The translations under genes and the position numbers were made by a program. 64,000 bases of DNA, from NCBI GenBank assembly GCA_903885795.1, contig CAISJV010000029.1, positions 62,001 through 126,000 of the forward strand, in the 5' to 3' direction. The notes under the pieces are model-generated. The model saw only the letters and a program-made list of their open reading frames with translations, was not told the origin of the DNA and did not search any database. Positions 8,901-17,460 of the stretch are shown in pieces. The stretch is from an uncultured delta proteobacterium (GTDB taxonomy: Bacteria > Desulfobacterota > Syntrophia > Syntrophales > UBA8958). How positions within the stretch are numbered: the first letter of the stretch is position 1; every line of letters starts with the position of its first letter.

Positions 8901-9540
8901 CGAGCAGCTCCTTTTGTATGCTTACATTATTTCCGTGATATACGATAATATGCGTGTAAACCCAACGGATACGAAGGATATTCTTCCACGAAAGATTAGC
9001 GTGATCATACAGGTCATGGAAAAGCCAGCAGAGCTTCAGATGGGCAAGAGGAAGCTCGGCATTCCTCATATCATTCCAATCCTGGTCTTCGTAATCCATT
9101 ATATCATCTCCCACACGCTTTGAGCGTGCTATGCAGTTATCTCTCTCATCGTTATAAGCGGGATCGTCTTCGCCAATGAAATATTCTATTTCGATTTCCA
9201 CACGAAAACAGGTCACAAAATCTTCGTCTGTCTTATCAAGCCGGCGCCGCCCTGATTCTTTGAGCGCTTTGACCTCTTTGATAATTTTCTTCTCAAGTAT
9301 GGCCAACTGATCATTGAAATTCTGCAGGGCTTGAATATCGGCTGTAGTTAACTCATATTTCCGATCATCACGCTTACGGCATTGTGATACTATTTCAGCC
9401 GCTGTGCTCAAGTTACGGACTTTATTTTGCCATTTGTCCATAATAAACCGAGACTCTTCGATAGCATTGGAAAGATATGCATTCCGCGCTTCATTCAGGT
9501 CAACAATAACTTCATCAAATTGTTCAAGCAGGTCTTTCAT
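8884..9540 (-). CDS. Unrecognised 218-residue protein heading the polymerase/nuclease operon
   Basis: Not recognised. The first 120 residues are helical and charged, with likely coiled coil (IQALQNFNDQLAILEKKIIKEVKAL). The second half has a conserved-looking segment (LPLAHLKLCWLFHDLYDH, then WKNILRIRWVYTHI). No signal peptide. An AAGGG site precedes the ATG at 9540. It overlaps the Cas4-like/DUF2779 gene and is probably co-translated with it, so it may be a regulator or partner. Confidence 0.7.
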   Translation of the reverse strand: MKDLLEQFDEVIVDLNEARNAYLSNAIEESRFIMDKWQNKVRNLSTAAEIVSQCRKRDDRKYELTTADIQALQNFNDQLAILEKKIIKEVKALKESGRRRLDKTDEDFVTCFRVEIEIEYFIGEDDPAYNDERDNCIARSKRVGDDIMDYEDQDWNDMRNAELPLAHLKLCWLFHDLYDHANLSWKNILRIRWVYTHIIVYHGNNVSIQKELLDERQQ

Positions 9541-9561
9541 ATGTGCCCTTCAGTTTTAGTT

Positions 9562-9851
9562 TTAGAAAAATCCAATGCGGACATAATCAGCCTCATCCTT
9601 TGGAAATGGATCTCCTTCCCGCCAGCATTCCTTTTTCAAATCGGAAATGATGTGCTGCCACGCCATATCCCCATCCCTTTTACCGAACAAATCAATGACC
9701 TGTTTTATCCCGGCTTCATGATGCCGCTTCTTGCGCTGGCGGTAGCCGTATTCTGCACTTCCTGCATATTCATCCATATCCAGAGGTGCACTTCCTCGAA
9801 CATGCCGCCAAACATCCTTAGCGAGTCAAGGCAGTTCTGTTCTAACGTCAT
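9562..9851 (-). pseudogene. DUF6915-like small protein, apparently frameshifted
   Basis: Two frames together give one sensible protein. The first runs from the ATG at 9851 (MTLEQNCLDSLRMFGGMFEEVHLW). The second continues with MDEYAGSAEYGYRQRKKRHHEAGI and ends at 9562. The order GG..E..HLW.DE, then YR.RK.RHHEAGI, resembles the DUF6915 family as I remember it. The break is at an ATAT doublet (9776-9779); removing two bases restores the frame. Either the gene is dead, the sequence has an indel, or only the downstream 71-codon frame is made. The start at 9851 has an AAAGG site. Confidence 0.55.
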
Positions 9852-9892
9852 CGCTATACCTTTCTTGTCTGTAACTGCGCATTCCTATGTTC

Positions 9893-10336
9893 CTAAATAT
9901 CAACATAATAAGGATTGCAACCGGCACAGCAATAATGTTTATCCTCTTCAAAGATGACATCACAGCCTTCTAAATGGAACTTTTTAATGACTTTCCTCAA
10001 GTTAGCATGGCTAATGCATTTATCACGGTAGAGTGTGAACCTTTTTTTATCAGGAAAGTAAACAACCCGCCCTCGTGGGTATGCATCGTATGCACTGGTT
10101 TTAAACAAAGATTCCGCTTGTGTTTTTGGCGTCATTTTTTCCCAATATTCGTAATGACCGCCATATTGAATAGCATTGCCATATTTTTCTCCTTCCGCAA
10201 TTGTTGTAGCGTCAATAACAAGCTCATTAGCCCGCTTATTCTTTATTAGCCAAAAAATACCAACCTTCTGATTCCCAATCTTACACGAATCAGATATTTG
10301 ATTTCCGTGCTTTTCGTCTCCCTTTTTGAAATACAT
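9893..10336 (-). CDS. Conserved uncharacterised protein (PRGRVVY-type)
   Basis: A 147-residue protein with the pattern GGHYEYWEKM, then YPRGRVVYFPDKKRFTLYRDKCI and a C-terminal HYCCAGCNPYY with three cysteines. I recall a widespread uncharacterised bacterial family with the same middle motifs, but no function is known to me. The ATG at 10336 is chosen because GAGGGG lies just upstream; a longer frame starts at 10378 without a ribosome site. Base composition is AT-rich compared with the conjugation genes. Confidence 0.62.
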   Translation of the reverse strand: MYFKKGDEKHGNQISDSCKIGNQKVGIFWLIKNKRANELVIDATTIAEGEKYGNAIQYGGHYEYWEKMTPKTQAESLFKTSAYDAYPRGRVVYFPDKKRFTLYRDKCISHANLRKVIKKFHLEGCDVIFEEDKHYCCAGCNPYYVDI

Positions 10337-10374
10337 AATTCCCCTCACATATAAAAATGCTGGTTGAAAAATAT

Positions 10375-10776
10375 TCATTTACAATAATAATTAATCACAG
10401 CATTCATTGGGCTTCCTTCCGGAGCCTGGTTAAAGGACTGTTGTGAAAATGTTTTTATCTTATTGTCGTTCTTGTCGTAGAACGTGTTAAAATAATTCGT
10501 ATATTCGTAAGTATTGTCACAGTCAAATCCATTGATAGAAGTCATATACCTGAATTTTTTAAATTTCGATGTCAATTCCCTATACATCTGATGGTTCAAA
10601 CTAGGGACCAGTTTAACAATGGTTGTAAATTCATCATTGACTTTCTTCGTATTTGCCTTGTCAACGTATACTTTTATGCCGGGGGCCTCACCAACCAGTT
10701 CCCAGTCAGATGCAATTAAAATGTTAACTGAAATGGCTAAAATTATCATAATAACACTGAACATAAACTTTTTCAT
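10375..10776 (-). CDS. Secreted protein, surface-adhesin E-like domain
   Basis: A 133-residue protein with a clear signal peptide (MKKFMFSVIMIILAISVNILIAS). After it comes DWELVGEAPGIKVYVDKANTKK and TTIVKLVP, similar to the short surface-adhesin protein E domain found in many small exported proteins. A conserved Cys pair (C near DCDNTYEY and the C-terminal YYCK) could form a disulfide in the periplasm. It lies in an AT-rich stretch of the accessory region. Confidence 0.6.
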   Translation of the reverse strand: MKKFMFSVIMIILAISVNILIASDWELVGEAPGIKVYVDKANTKKVNDEFTTIVKLVPSLNHQMYRELTSKFKKFRYMTSINGFDCDNTYEYTNYFNTFYDKNDNKIKTFSQQSFNQAPEGSPMNAVINYYCK

Positions 10777-10859
10777 GTATTATCCCTTTCAATCTATTGA
10801 ATTGATTTAAGCATATAAAGCTGTTTCTATGGAATAGTTAGTCTTCAAAACTTTGCTAA

Positions 10860-11912
10860 TCAAAAATTCTTATTTTCAGAATTTCTAAATTTCCAATTAA
10901 CGTATTCCTTAGGAATAATATTGTATATTATCTCCAATTCTTTTAGTATCTTATCAGATTCATCTCCTGTAAAATCTGGTTTTTTAATGGCTTTTGCCCA
11001 AAAATATGATTTGCCAGTAATCTGCATTATGCGCTCAAATGACAAATAAGATCTACTGCTCGATTCAAGCCTAAATTTTGGTGTCAAGAAATCTACTAAG
11101 CTATATTTACTTTCATGATCTTCTCCGCCTGCAGACCAAATTACTTCTGCCGCAGCAAAAATCCCCCTATCTTGTTGAAAGAAAAAAACGATGTCAGCAG
11201 GGTAAAAATAATCAACAAAATATTGATTACTTCCATGGACATAAATACGAGATTCTTGCTCACTATCCCAGGTGTCTATCTTAATGTTGCAGTAACTTAT
11301 ATCAAACAAAACACCTTTGAACGATAATCTGTGCCTTTGTGTGTGATACTGAACAGATAAAAACTGATAATAATATTTACCTTGAATATCGTAGATTTGG
11401 TATGGAATGAGCTCGGTGTCGTGACAACTATCGACGCTCGTAATGAGACTTATCAGATTATCATCTTCAGCTTCGCCGAATAAGTACAGATGCCGTTCCT
11501 TATTGAATTGTGAATGTAATAACGGATTTTCTAAGTGAAATATTTTTTGGTGAATTTCATCCAACGGCCCGCAAAGATTGTTATTCTCTTTACAGTAGGT
11601 ATTGTATTTCTCTTGAAGATGATCAAATGTCCAACGACTGGTATTATAGCTATGAGAAATGACTTGGCAATAATCTTTGGAATTTTCAAATCTTCTTTTT
11701 AGCTCAAAGATGGCAAGGTTACCAAATCGATTCAAGGCATAGAAACCATCTTGTGCATCAAACGAATTTACCTGAAAGATAGGCATTAAGGAGACATTTT
11801 CAAAAAGTAATTCGACTACCCGGTCTAAGCTTAAAGCTTTAAAATCAAGTAACGGCAGAGGGATTAGTCTCCTTATTCCGAGCATTGCATCATGATGTAA
11901 ATCAAGAAGCAT
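10860..11912 (-). CDS. NucS-like nuclease paralogue 2 with altered active site
   Basis: A 350-residue homologue of the 3409-4425 protein along its whole length: ENVSLMPIFQVNS against EDAALMPIFQERQ, FYALNRFGNLAIFELKRRF against LYALNRGGDLVIFELKRGF, DIVFFFQQDRGIFAAAEVIWSA against DIVFFSHKWVGIVAAAEVIGSA, and ITGKSYFWAKAIKKP against VTGKSFFWARTIKVP. The ELK part of the nuclease motif is kept, but the Asp before the first strand (ADLYAL in copy 1) reads DGFYAL here, so the catalytic Asp is shifted or lost. AAGGAGG precedes the ATG. It stands alone, and its low GC suggests a different history from copy 1. Confidence 0.65.
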   Translation of the reverse strand: MLLDLHHDAMLGIRRLIPLPLLDFKALSLDRVVELLFENVSLMPIFQVNSFDAQDGFYALNRFGNLAIFELKRRFENSKDYCQVISHSYNTSRWTFDHLQEKYNTYCKENNNLCGPLDEIHQKIFHLENPLLHSQFNKERHLYLFGEAEDDNLISLITSVDSCHDTELIPYQIYDIQGKYYYQFLSVQYHTQRHRLSFKGVLFDISYCNIKIDTWDSEQESRIYVHGSNQYFVDYFYPADIVFFFQQDRGIFAAAEVIWSAGGEDHESKYSLVDFLTPKFRLESSSRSYLSFERIMQITGKSYFWAKAIKKPDFTGDESDKILKELEIIYNIIPKEYVNWKFRNSENKNF

Positions 11913-11982
11913 TTTCTTACCTCCTTCATTTTCTAATTAATCATTTATTCTTTATTTACGAGTATGACTGTTAACGGCTGTC

Positions 11983-12489
11983 TTATATTGTTTCTTCTGT
12001 TGTTAACAATTCTCTCAGCGTGCCAAGCACGATCCGTATTGACGCCTGGGTTTGTGGGGTATGTACTTGCGTGCCAAGTGGATCTTTTTGCATTTTGAAG
12101 ATAAGATCCAATATTGGCTTGCCGAATCTGATTTCAATAAAGGTGTCCTCTTCAAATTCGAATTTCTCAAGAATAGGAGACAAGAGGTTTGATGCCTTTT
12201 TGATATTCTTCTCAATCTCTGCTTTCATATTTCCCATGGAAGCATTTTTTAGCTCTGTTGCAAGGTTTTGAAATGTTTCAAGCAACTCGATTCCTTTGTC
12301 TTTGAATTCTGAGTCGGATATCATCGTGGGAAATTCTTTCAATATTTGTAGTGGAATGCATGTCAGTTCACACTGTCCATGGGACGATGAGAGAACTAAA
12401 TATCCTTTCAACCCAGAATAATTATCCATTATCGATTTGAAGATGTTATTTGCCTTATCTATCACCTTAATTAGGTCTTCTTGTTTCAT
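11983..12489 (-). CDS. Unrecognised 168-residue helical protein
   Basis: No family recognised. Largely alpha-helical with an amphipathic middle (LETFQNLATELKNASMGNMKAEIEKNIKKA). The ATG at 12489 is preferred because GGGAGG lies upstream within a longer frame. It lies 70 bases upstream of the NucS-like paralogue 2, in the same direction, so the two may be co-transcribed. Confidence 0.55.
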   Translation of the reverse strand: MKQEDLIKVIDKANNIFKSIMDNYSGLKGYLVLSSSHGQCELTCIPLQILKEFPTMISDSEFKDKGIELLETFQNLATELKNASMGNMKAEIEKNIKKASNLLSPILEKFEFEEDTFIEIRFGKPILDLIFKMQKDPLGTQVHTPQTQASIRIVLGTLRELLTTEETI

Positions 12490-12570
12490 AAGTTCCTCCC
12501 TTTGCATCGGAATTATCGAAGAATGGATAATCCATAATTGCTTTAGTTTCTCAGAAGCTTTTCAGTGTTA

Positions 12571-12834
12571 TTATAAAGATTTACCAATTCTCTTCTGTCG
12601 TGCATAAGAAATCCGGGACCACTCCATGATGGCGATAATGGAGAAGCCCGACGCACATGACCCACCTGGTGAATTGATGATCATCTGGATCTGGCCCACA
12701 TCCCCTTTGATATTGTGTTCGATTACTTCTTTGTAGATTCCTTCCGCTGACCCTTCATTGATAACACCTGACAGATAGATGATTCCGTATTCGTTAAGTC
12801 CGTTTTCTTCCCGGTGTTGATCCTTTTATTTCAT
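12571..12834 (-). pseudogene. ClpP-like protease remnant with early stop
   Basis: From the ATG at 12834 (preceded by GGGAGG) the frame reads Met-Lys-stop (TAA at 12826-12828). In the same frame it then continues for 85 codons as KDQHREENGLNEYGIIYLSG, VINEGSAEGIYKEVI, then QIQMIINSPGGSCASGFSII. The IYLSG..I.E..A and INSPGGS motifs are those of the N-terminal half of ClpP-family serine proteases. The frame ends at 12571 before the catalytic Ser and His would appear, so the gene is truncated as well as interrupted. Confidence 0.75.
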
Positions 12835-13152
12835 GACATGAACCTCCCATCTTTATTTATGGCTATGAGATACACCGGAGGAGTGTCATTTTTGGTCAAT
12901 TTGAAAATAAATTGTTTATGACCTTCCCATTCAAGAGGGAAGATGTGAGTATTGGGCTGCATTTCTTCCTATGGATATATATACTTATCTATGGTACTAC
13001 TCATGATGGATCTCTCCAGTTCGAAACAACAATTGCCTGTTTTCTTGAACGAGAGATTAATAAGCTCGATAAAACCCACACACCAAATGGCGGGTAAGTA
13101 TACTCCCGGCCACCAATGATCTCACGCGGATCAACATGAAAGGACCTGTTGT
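12835..13152. other. Intergenic region before the WYL regulator
   Basis: No gene accepted. A plus-strand frame of 61 codons (12912-13097) has no ribosome site and no motif. The stretch should carry the promoter of the downstream WYL regulator; no clear consensus was found. Confidence 0.4.
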
Positions 13153-14154
13153 ATGAGTGCTCACAACATGAGAAAGATGATTGATGCCATCACCCTCCTG
13201 TCCCAGCCAACAGGAACAACCATCTCAGCTCTGTGCGATCGCCTGGACATCGGCCAGCGCCAGGCCTACCGCTTTATCGAATCACTACAGGTAGATTTCA
13301 AATTCATCATCGACAAAGATACGTCTATACCGGGCGGCTCCGTTCGCTATTTTCTGGCAAAGGAATATGTCAGACGCCTGTCCGAGATCAAAGTAGCCGA
13401 TCTGAACCTGTCAATGGCTGAGATCATCGCCCTGTACCTCCTCAAGGGACATGGAAATATTTATCGGGGTACGGAGATCGAAGCCAATATCGAACGGGCC
13501 TTCGCCAAGCTGGATGTCTTTGTGCCTGAGGGATTTGCCCGTAAGTTGGAGAGGATAAAGACCCTCATCATTTCAGCAGATAAATTCAATAAGGACTATG
13601 CGGATAAGGTGGATATTATCGACGACCTGACCGAAGCAATGCTTCAGCAAAAGACCTGCCGCGTTGAATATCACTCATTTAACGATGACAAGATCAAGAA
13701 TTTCAAGATTGATCCTCTGAAATTCTTCGACTGGAAGGGCGGCCTTTATCTGTTTGTGCGGACAACCACTTATGGACATATCCGCATGCTCGCAGTCGAA
13801 AGGATTGAAAAGCTGGAAATAGGGAAGATCTCTTTCGATTATCCCGATGACTTCAAGCCGGAAGAATTGCTGGATGAAGCATTCGGTGTGGTTTATGATG
13901 ACCCGATTACCGTGAAGATCCTTTTTGGTGCCGATCAAGCTCGTTACATAAGAGAACGGACATGGGCCAAAAGTCAGAAGATAAACGAGCAAAAGGACGG
14001 TTCCATCATCCTGACTATGAAGACGTCAGGATGGTGGGATGTTCGCCAGTGGCTACTTTCCTTTGGTCCTGATGCGGAACTTCTGGAACCAAAGGAAAAG
14101 AGGGAAGAGATGAAGGGATTGACTGAAGATATGATTGCTAAGTATAGTAAATAA
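13153..14154 (+). CDS. WYL-domain transcriptional regulator
   Basis: A 333-residue regulator with three parts: an N-terminal winged helix (residues about 5-60; TISALCDRLDIGQRQAYRFIESL), a WYL-type ligand-sensing domain (about 145-225; CRVEYHSFNDDKIKNFKIDP, then WKGGLYLFVRTTTYGHIRMLAVERI), and a WCX C-terminal domain ending in SGWWDVRQWLLSFG. WYL regulators often control defence islands and DNA-damage responses and respond to nucleic-acid ligands. It stands alone in the accessory region next to a PD-(D/E)XK gene of opposite orientation. It is a candidate controller of the element or its defence load. Confidence 0.88.
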   Translation: MSAHNMRKMIDAITLLSQPTGTTISALCDRLDIGQRQAYRFIESLQVDFKFIIDKDTSIPGGSVRYFLAKEYVRRLSEIKVADLNLSMAEIIALYLLKGHGNIYRGTEIEANIERAFAKLDVFVPEGFARKLERIKTLIISADKFNKDYADKVDIIDDLTEAMLQQKTCRVEYHSFNDDKIKNFKIDPLKFFDWKGGLYLFVRTTTYGHIRMLAVERIEKLEIGKISFDYPDDFKPEELLDEAFGVVYDDPITVKILFGADQARYIRERTWAKSQKINEQKDGSIILTMKTSGWWDVRQWLLSFGPDAELLEPKEKREEMKGLTEDMIAKYSK

Positions 14155-14352
14155 TACAATATATATACATTCCACGAAATGAACTACCCTGCAGCAAGCT
14201 TCGGGGAATATAACCCAGAGAGATTTAATTTCCTTTTTAAGAACTATAGATTAAAAGAAGATCGAATCGAAATACGTTGTTTGGGGTTGGTCATAACATA
14301 CGAAGTGATCATGTTAAAACCATCGTTCTTATGCGTCTACACAGGAGAGCAG

Positions 14353-15042
14353 TCATCTGTTCCAGTCGCTACAGTCATTTTTCCCAGCCTCGGTATAGGG
14401 TATCCATTCAGCGAAATCTATACCCTTGATGAAAAAACTATCTCTTTTCATACAACGAATAACATCCTCCCAAAGAATGATCCCGAATTGATTTCCATGA
14501 AGAAATTCATTTTGTAACATCAATGATGATTTAAACATTTTATCAGCACCAAGAGATTGAAGAAGAAAGAGACTACACTCAATACCTTCTTCTTTTCGAA
14601 GTCTTTTGATTAGGTCGGGATACGATGATTTTTGATTCGAATTAAGGTCAGCATCTGTTTTGACCTTATTCTCTATTAATGTGTATCGGAAGCCTCCGTT
14701 CTTAAGGGGAATTCTAAAGACAATATCGGGATTTATTCCTGTGAAATATGGGTCAGAATTAATCTTGCTATTTTTCCATAGACCAACCAATCCATTGGGT
14801 TCGACAGCAATATTATTCGAAGTTAATCCATCAACGTTGAGCCATGCATCATCTGGCGTACGCTCGAACCAAGGCGGCCCTTCATCTTTACAAAACCATG
14901 TAGTGACGATCTTATTTGTGGTGTCTGTTGCAGAAAGGTGAAGCAAATACATGCTAAATAATGTGGACCAAAAGGATTCTGAACTAGGCAATGGGCCGTC
15001 ATCTTTTTCAAACAAATATGTGGCATTTAATACTTTCATCAT
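14353..15042 (-). CDS. PD-(D/E)XK nuclease-superfamily protein
   Basis: A 229-residue protein (253 if the ATG at 15114 is used). The middle carries NPDIVFRIPLKNGGFRYTLI followed by ENKV, then NQKSSYPDLIKRLR. This fits the PD-x(n)-(D/E)xK core of restriction-like nucleases followed by the helix with a conserved Q. The start at 15042 has AAGGA seven bases upstream; the longer start has a ribosome site that is too close. No helicase or methylase is next to it. A stand-alone nuclease or an anti-phage effector is possible; the function is not known. Confidence 0.6.
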   Translation of the reverse strand: MMKVLNATYLFEKDDGPLPSSESFWSTLFSMYLLHLSATDTTNKIVTTWFCKDEGPPWFERTPDDAWLNVDGLTSNNIAVEPNGLVGLWKNSKINSDPYFTGINPDIVFRIPLKNGGFRYTLIENKVKTDADLNSNQKSSYPDLIKRLRKEEGIECSLFLLQSLGADKMFKSSLMLQNEFLHGNQFGIILWEDVIRCMKRDSFFIKGIDFAEWIPYTEAGKNDCSDWNR

Positions 15043-15398
15043 TATATTATCCTTGTAAAATTTCTGTATGGATATTTTTCCCTCACCGATGCTATGCGCA
15101 ACTATCGGTGTCATCCCTTCTTATAAAAAAGCAAAGGATGCTTCATTGATTATGATTTGAAATAATGTACGTCGGTCAAAACTACAGGATGCTCTCTTTC
15201 AGGAAGTTACACGTAACATCGCCACCCCGAAAAATCACCCTTCGAAAATTCAATGTTACAAACGGTTATACTCAAAACACAGTAAAGTCCAACGAATTTT
15301 TTATCACCGGTTTGCTAACCAGACCCCATATTACCTGACGGGCCGGCAGTAGTTCCCGCGCTTTACGTTTGTAGCTGCGAGGGGGGGCCAATAAAATA
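15043..15398. other. Intergenic region, no gene seen
   Basis: No frame with a ribosome site. The stretch separates the minus-strand nuclease gene from the broken plus-strand zinc-ribbon gene and contains a G-rich run near 15382. Confidence 0.35.
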
Positions 15399-15738
15399 AT
15401 GCATATAATCAGGCCCGAACGTCAGCCTGAACATGGACAATCGAAGGCCACCTTTGCAGGAAGTGCGGCGGCAGGATTCTCCGTTGCGCTGGGAACTGGT
15501 ATGTCTCGTGGACGAAATCCGTTATATCGATGTGCTGACTGCGACGCTTCCGTCTTCAGAATGAACTCATCCAAGATATGCTGGTGCGGGACACAGCAAA
15601 AATTAGTCTTTCCCGACCTATCAGTGCCTGCCGTACTCAATACGGATAGGCTCACCAGAACTCATTTCTAACTTCCTCGCTTACGGCTGCGATCCCACAC
15701 GTGGAGGAGATGTGGGAATCGTCATCAAGCTTTCTTGA
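15399..15738 (+). pseudogene. Cys-rich zinc-ribbon protein gene broken by a frameshift
   Basis: Frame 1 (from 15399) contains PLYRCADCDASVFRMNSSK followed by ICWCG, a four-cysteine zinc-ribbon half. Its stop is at 15671. One base out of frame, the sequence continues sensibly as TYQCLPYSI, then SPELISNFLAYGCDPTRGG and DVGIVIKLS, ending at 15738. Removing one base in the TTTCCC run near 15610-15616 joins the two. The combined pattern resembles a small plasmid- and element-borne family that I recall but cannot name. Either a decayed gene or a homopolymer sequence error; the true start is uncertain. Confidence 0.5.
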
Positions 15739-16241
15739 CATCCCATGACTAAAGATCAGGCGAAGGATGTCTGGGGATGATGCCAGAAACAATAAAAGAG
15801 AATGTTCCGCATGGAAACCACACTCGACACAGCATTCGATATGATTCCCAGACCATGACGAATTCCGCAAAATATCCGACTCGCCGTTCTTCCGTCTTAA
15901 TCATGTTTCTTTCACTTCCTTGTTAAGGTTATGCTAATACTACCAACTGGCAGAGTGAGGTTTTGTAGGAATCGGAACTTTCGTGAAAATCATACGTTGC
16001 TGATAGCAAGCTTAAAAAATTCTCTCATCTTTGAATAATGCATATTCTTACAATTTGGACTTCCATCGCGAGGTGCATAGTTCATTGTGGTCAGGGAGAA
16101 GTGTGGGAAACGGATAGATGTGCCGTATGGCTGAGCATACTTTCTGCCAGCTGATTAAGTGTGGGCGGAGAGATGTGCATGGGACGGATAGGCACCGTAC
16201 CTGGTCCTCCGTCCCCATCTCCTGGGCAGGCGGCAGGCAGA
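15739..16241. other. Gene-poor region
   Basis: No gene accepted. On the minus strand an ATG at 15902 has an AAGGAAG site and opens 51 codons (MIKTEERRVGYFAEF at the start). A second frame over the same bases gives a Cys-bearing peptide (HIECCVECGFHAEH). The two could be pieces of one frameshifted gene, but neither is convincing. The plus-strand frames entering the next gene are antisense overlap. Confidence 0.35.
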
Positions 16242-16853
16242 TCAAGATTGATTCCCCAATGCTTCCTTCTGCTGCTGCTTCCTCTTCTTCTCAGTCAACT
16301 CGTCTTTTATCTTGTTGTACTTCTCGCTCTGACGGATCGTCATCTTATACCGGGGCCTTTGAGGCATCACCTCGTAGCCCTTTTGCCTCTCCGGAGTCTT
16401 TTTCCGCACTATACGTTTATACAGTCTCGCCTTTATCCGCTGCATGTCGCGTGTGTACCGCCCGGCTATACTCTTGTCTTGATTCGTGACATACGCATAC
16501 TCGTATGCCATTTGTCTCGGCGAAATCTTCATGTCCATGTTAATCAGCCGCGCCTCTGCCCATTGCTCCATCTTCGAACTCGCATACAGCACCTTCCCCA
16601 AATTCCTTAACAATACCTCAGCCTCCTCCTTTTTGTGGAGAGTATTCGCCACTGTTGTCAGCCAGTGCACCGTCAGCTTAGATTGCGTATTGATGTCCAG
16701 GCCAGCTATCTTAGCCATGGCTGATTTCAATAACTGAAAACGATCATGCTCTGCCAGGAACATGTGCCTGTTCTCTCCTTTCGGAACGCATAGCCAATCG
16801 ATAGCCTGTTCGATCCGAGCCAGCATTTTTCTCTTCTCTTCGTCATCTTGCAT
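16242..16853 (-). CDS. Unrecognised 203-residue basic helical protein
   Basis: Not recognised. A helical protein with a very basic C terminus (ARLYKRIVRKKTPERQKG, then LTEKKRKQQQKEAL), suggesting nucleic-acid binding. The start at 16853 has a strong AAGGAGG site. It is preceded by box 1 at 16956-16965 and, further upstream, by a diverged leader copy at 17418-17460, so it belongs to the element's co-regulated set. Confidence 0.6.
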   Translation of the reverse strand: MQDDEEKRKMLARIEQAIDWLCVPKGENRHMFLAEHDRFQLLKSAMAKIAGLDINTQSKLTVHWLTTVANTLHKKEEAEVLLRNLGKVLYASSKMEQWAEARLINMDMKISPRQMAYEYAYVTNQDKSIAGRYTRDMQRIKARLYKRIVRKKTPERQKGYEVMPQRPRYKMTIRQSEKYNKIKDELTEKKRKQQQKEALGNQS

Positions 16854-16882
16854 TTTTGACCTCCTTATTCGTTCTTTATAAT

Positions 16883-17113
16883 GTTGCTTCTTAAAAAGGG
16901 GGCGTTCTTGTCGATACATAAGTCAAGTCCCGACCGTCCTCATTGTTTTATTCTGTATTACTTCCGTTCTTTTCCCGATCCTGATTCTACCCGGGGTATT
17001 CACGGCAAATCGCCGACATCCCGGCGATCCACGGTGGCTACAAACGCAGTGAAGAGGGGAAAGAATCTTTGCTTCTTATCAGGAGGGACGTTCTTGTCGA
17101 AACATAGGTCAGG
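16883..17113. repeat. Imperfect duplication (two copies of about 45 bp)
   Basis: The segment at 17068-17113 and the segment at 16883-16927 share most bases, including the core CGTTCTTGTCGA and the flanking TTGCTTCTTA and ACATA.GTCA. Between them lies a small hairpin (ATCGCC/GGCGAT near 17007-17027). On the minus strand both copies can be read as a DLC.DKN.P peptide, so this may be a degenerate duplicated coding end. Confidence 0.5.
16956..16965 (-). promoter_or_regulatory. GGAAGTAATA box (copy 1)
   Basis: On the minus strand this reads GGAAGTAATAC, identical to the boxes at 40414, 54766 and 32145. It lies 103 bases upstream of the basic-protein gene start at 16853. See the findings for the whole set. 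Confidence 0.5.
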
Positions 17114-17417
17114 TGAGACATACACTTCTCGCCTAACATAGCCAGAAAAGGACATCCACGGCTTTATGCTTCTCAAAAACAATCCTCATTTATGCCCCTT
17201 TTTGACGCCCTGTATATTCTATATTTATCTTCCCATTTCGTGACATTTCCATTTTGGACGCAAAAAACCTCTCCCGCCATTGCCATTCTATACCGGCAAA
17301 CAGGAAAGGAATACGGTTATTCAATCGTCATGCTCTTGGGACACAATAGACATGACACGCCCTTGGACAATCTTGAGCGTGTCGGAGCAAGGTTTGGGAC
17401 ACCTTAAGACACCCTTT

Positions 17418-17460
17418 GTTCGTGGCCTACTGAAAATATATCTATCTGAATACTACTTCC
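17418..17460 (-). promoter_or_regulatory. Leader copy A (diverged): box plus conserved segment
   Basis: On the minus strand it opens with GGAAGTAGTA (17451-17460) and continues to TATTTTCAGTAGGCCACGAAC, matching the first 40 bases of leaders B, C and D. The terminator-type hairpin of those copies is not preserved here; downstream there is instead a 7-bp GACACGC/GCGTGTC stem. No full gene lies between this leader and box 1. Confidence 0.55.

Noticed and set aside
12912..13097. 61-codon plus-strand frame before the WYL gene
   Set aside because: No ribosome site or family, and base composition does not look coded.
14179..14517. Plus-strand frame of 112 codons
   Set aside because: It has no ribosome site or motif and overlaps the end of the PD-(D/E)XK gene on the other strand by 165 bases.
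16118..16610. Plus-strand frames of 123 and 149 codons
   Set aside because: Antisense to the basic-protein gene, which has a strong ribosome site; composition is that of a shadow frame.
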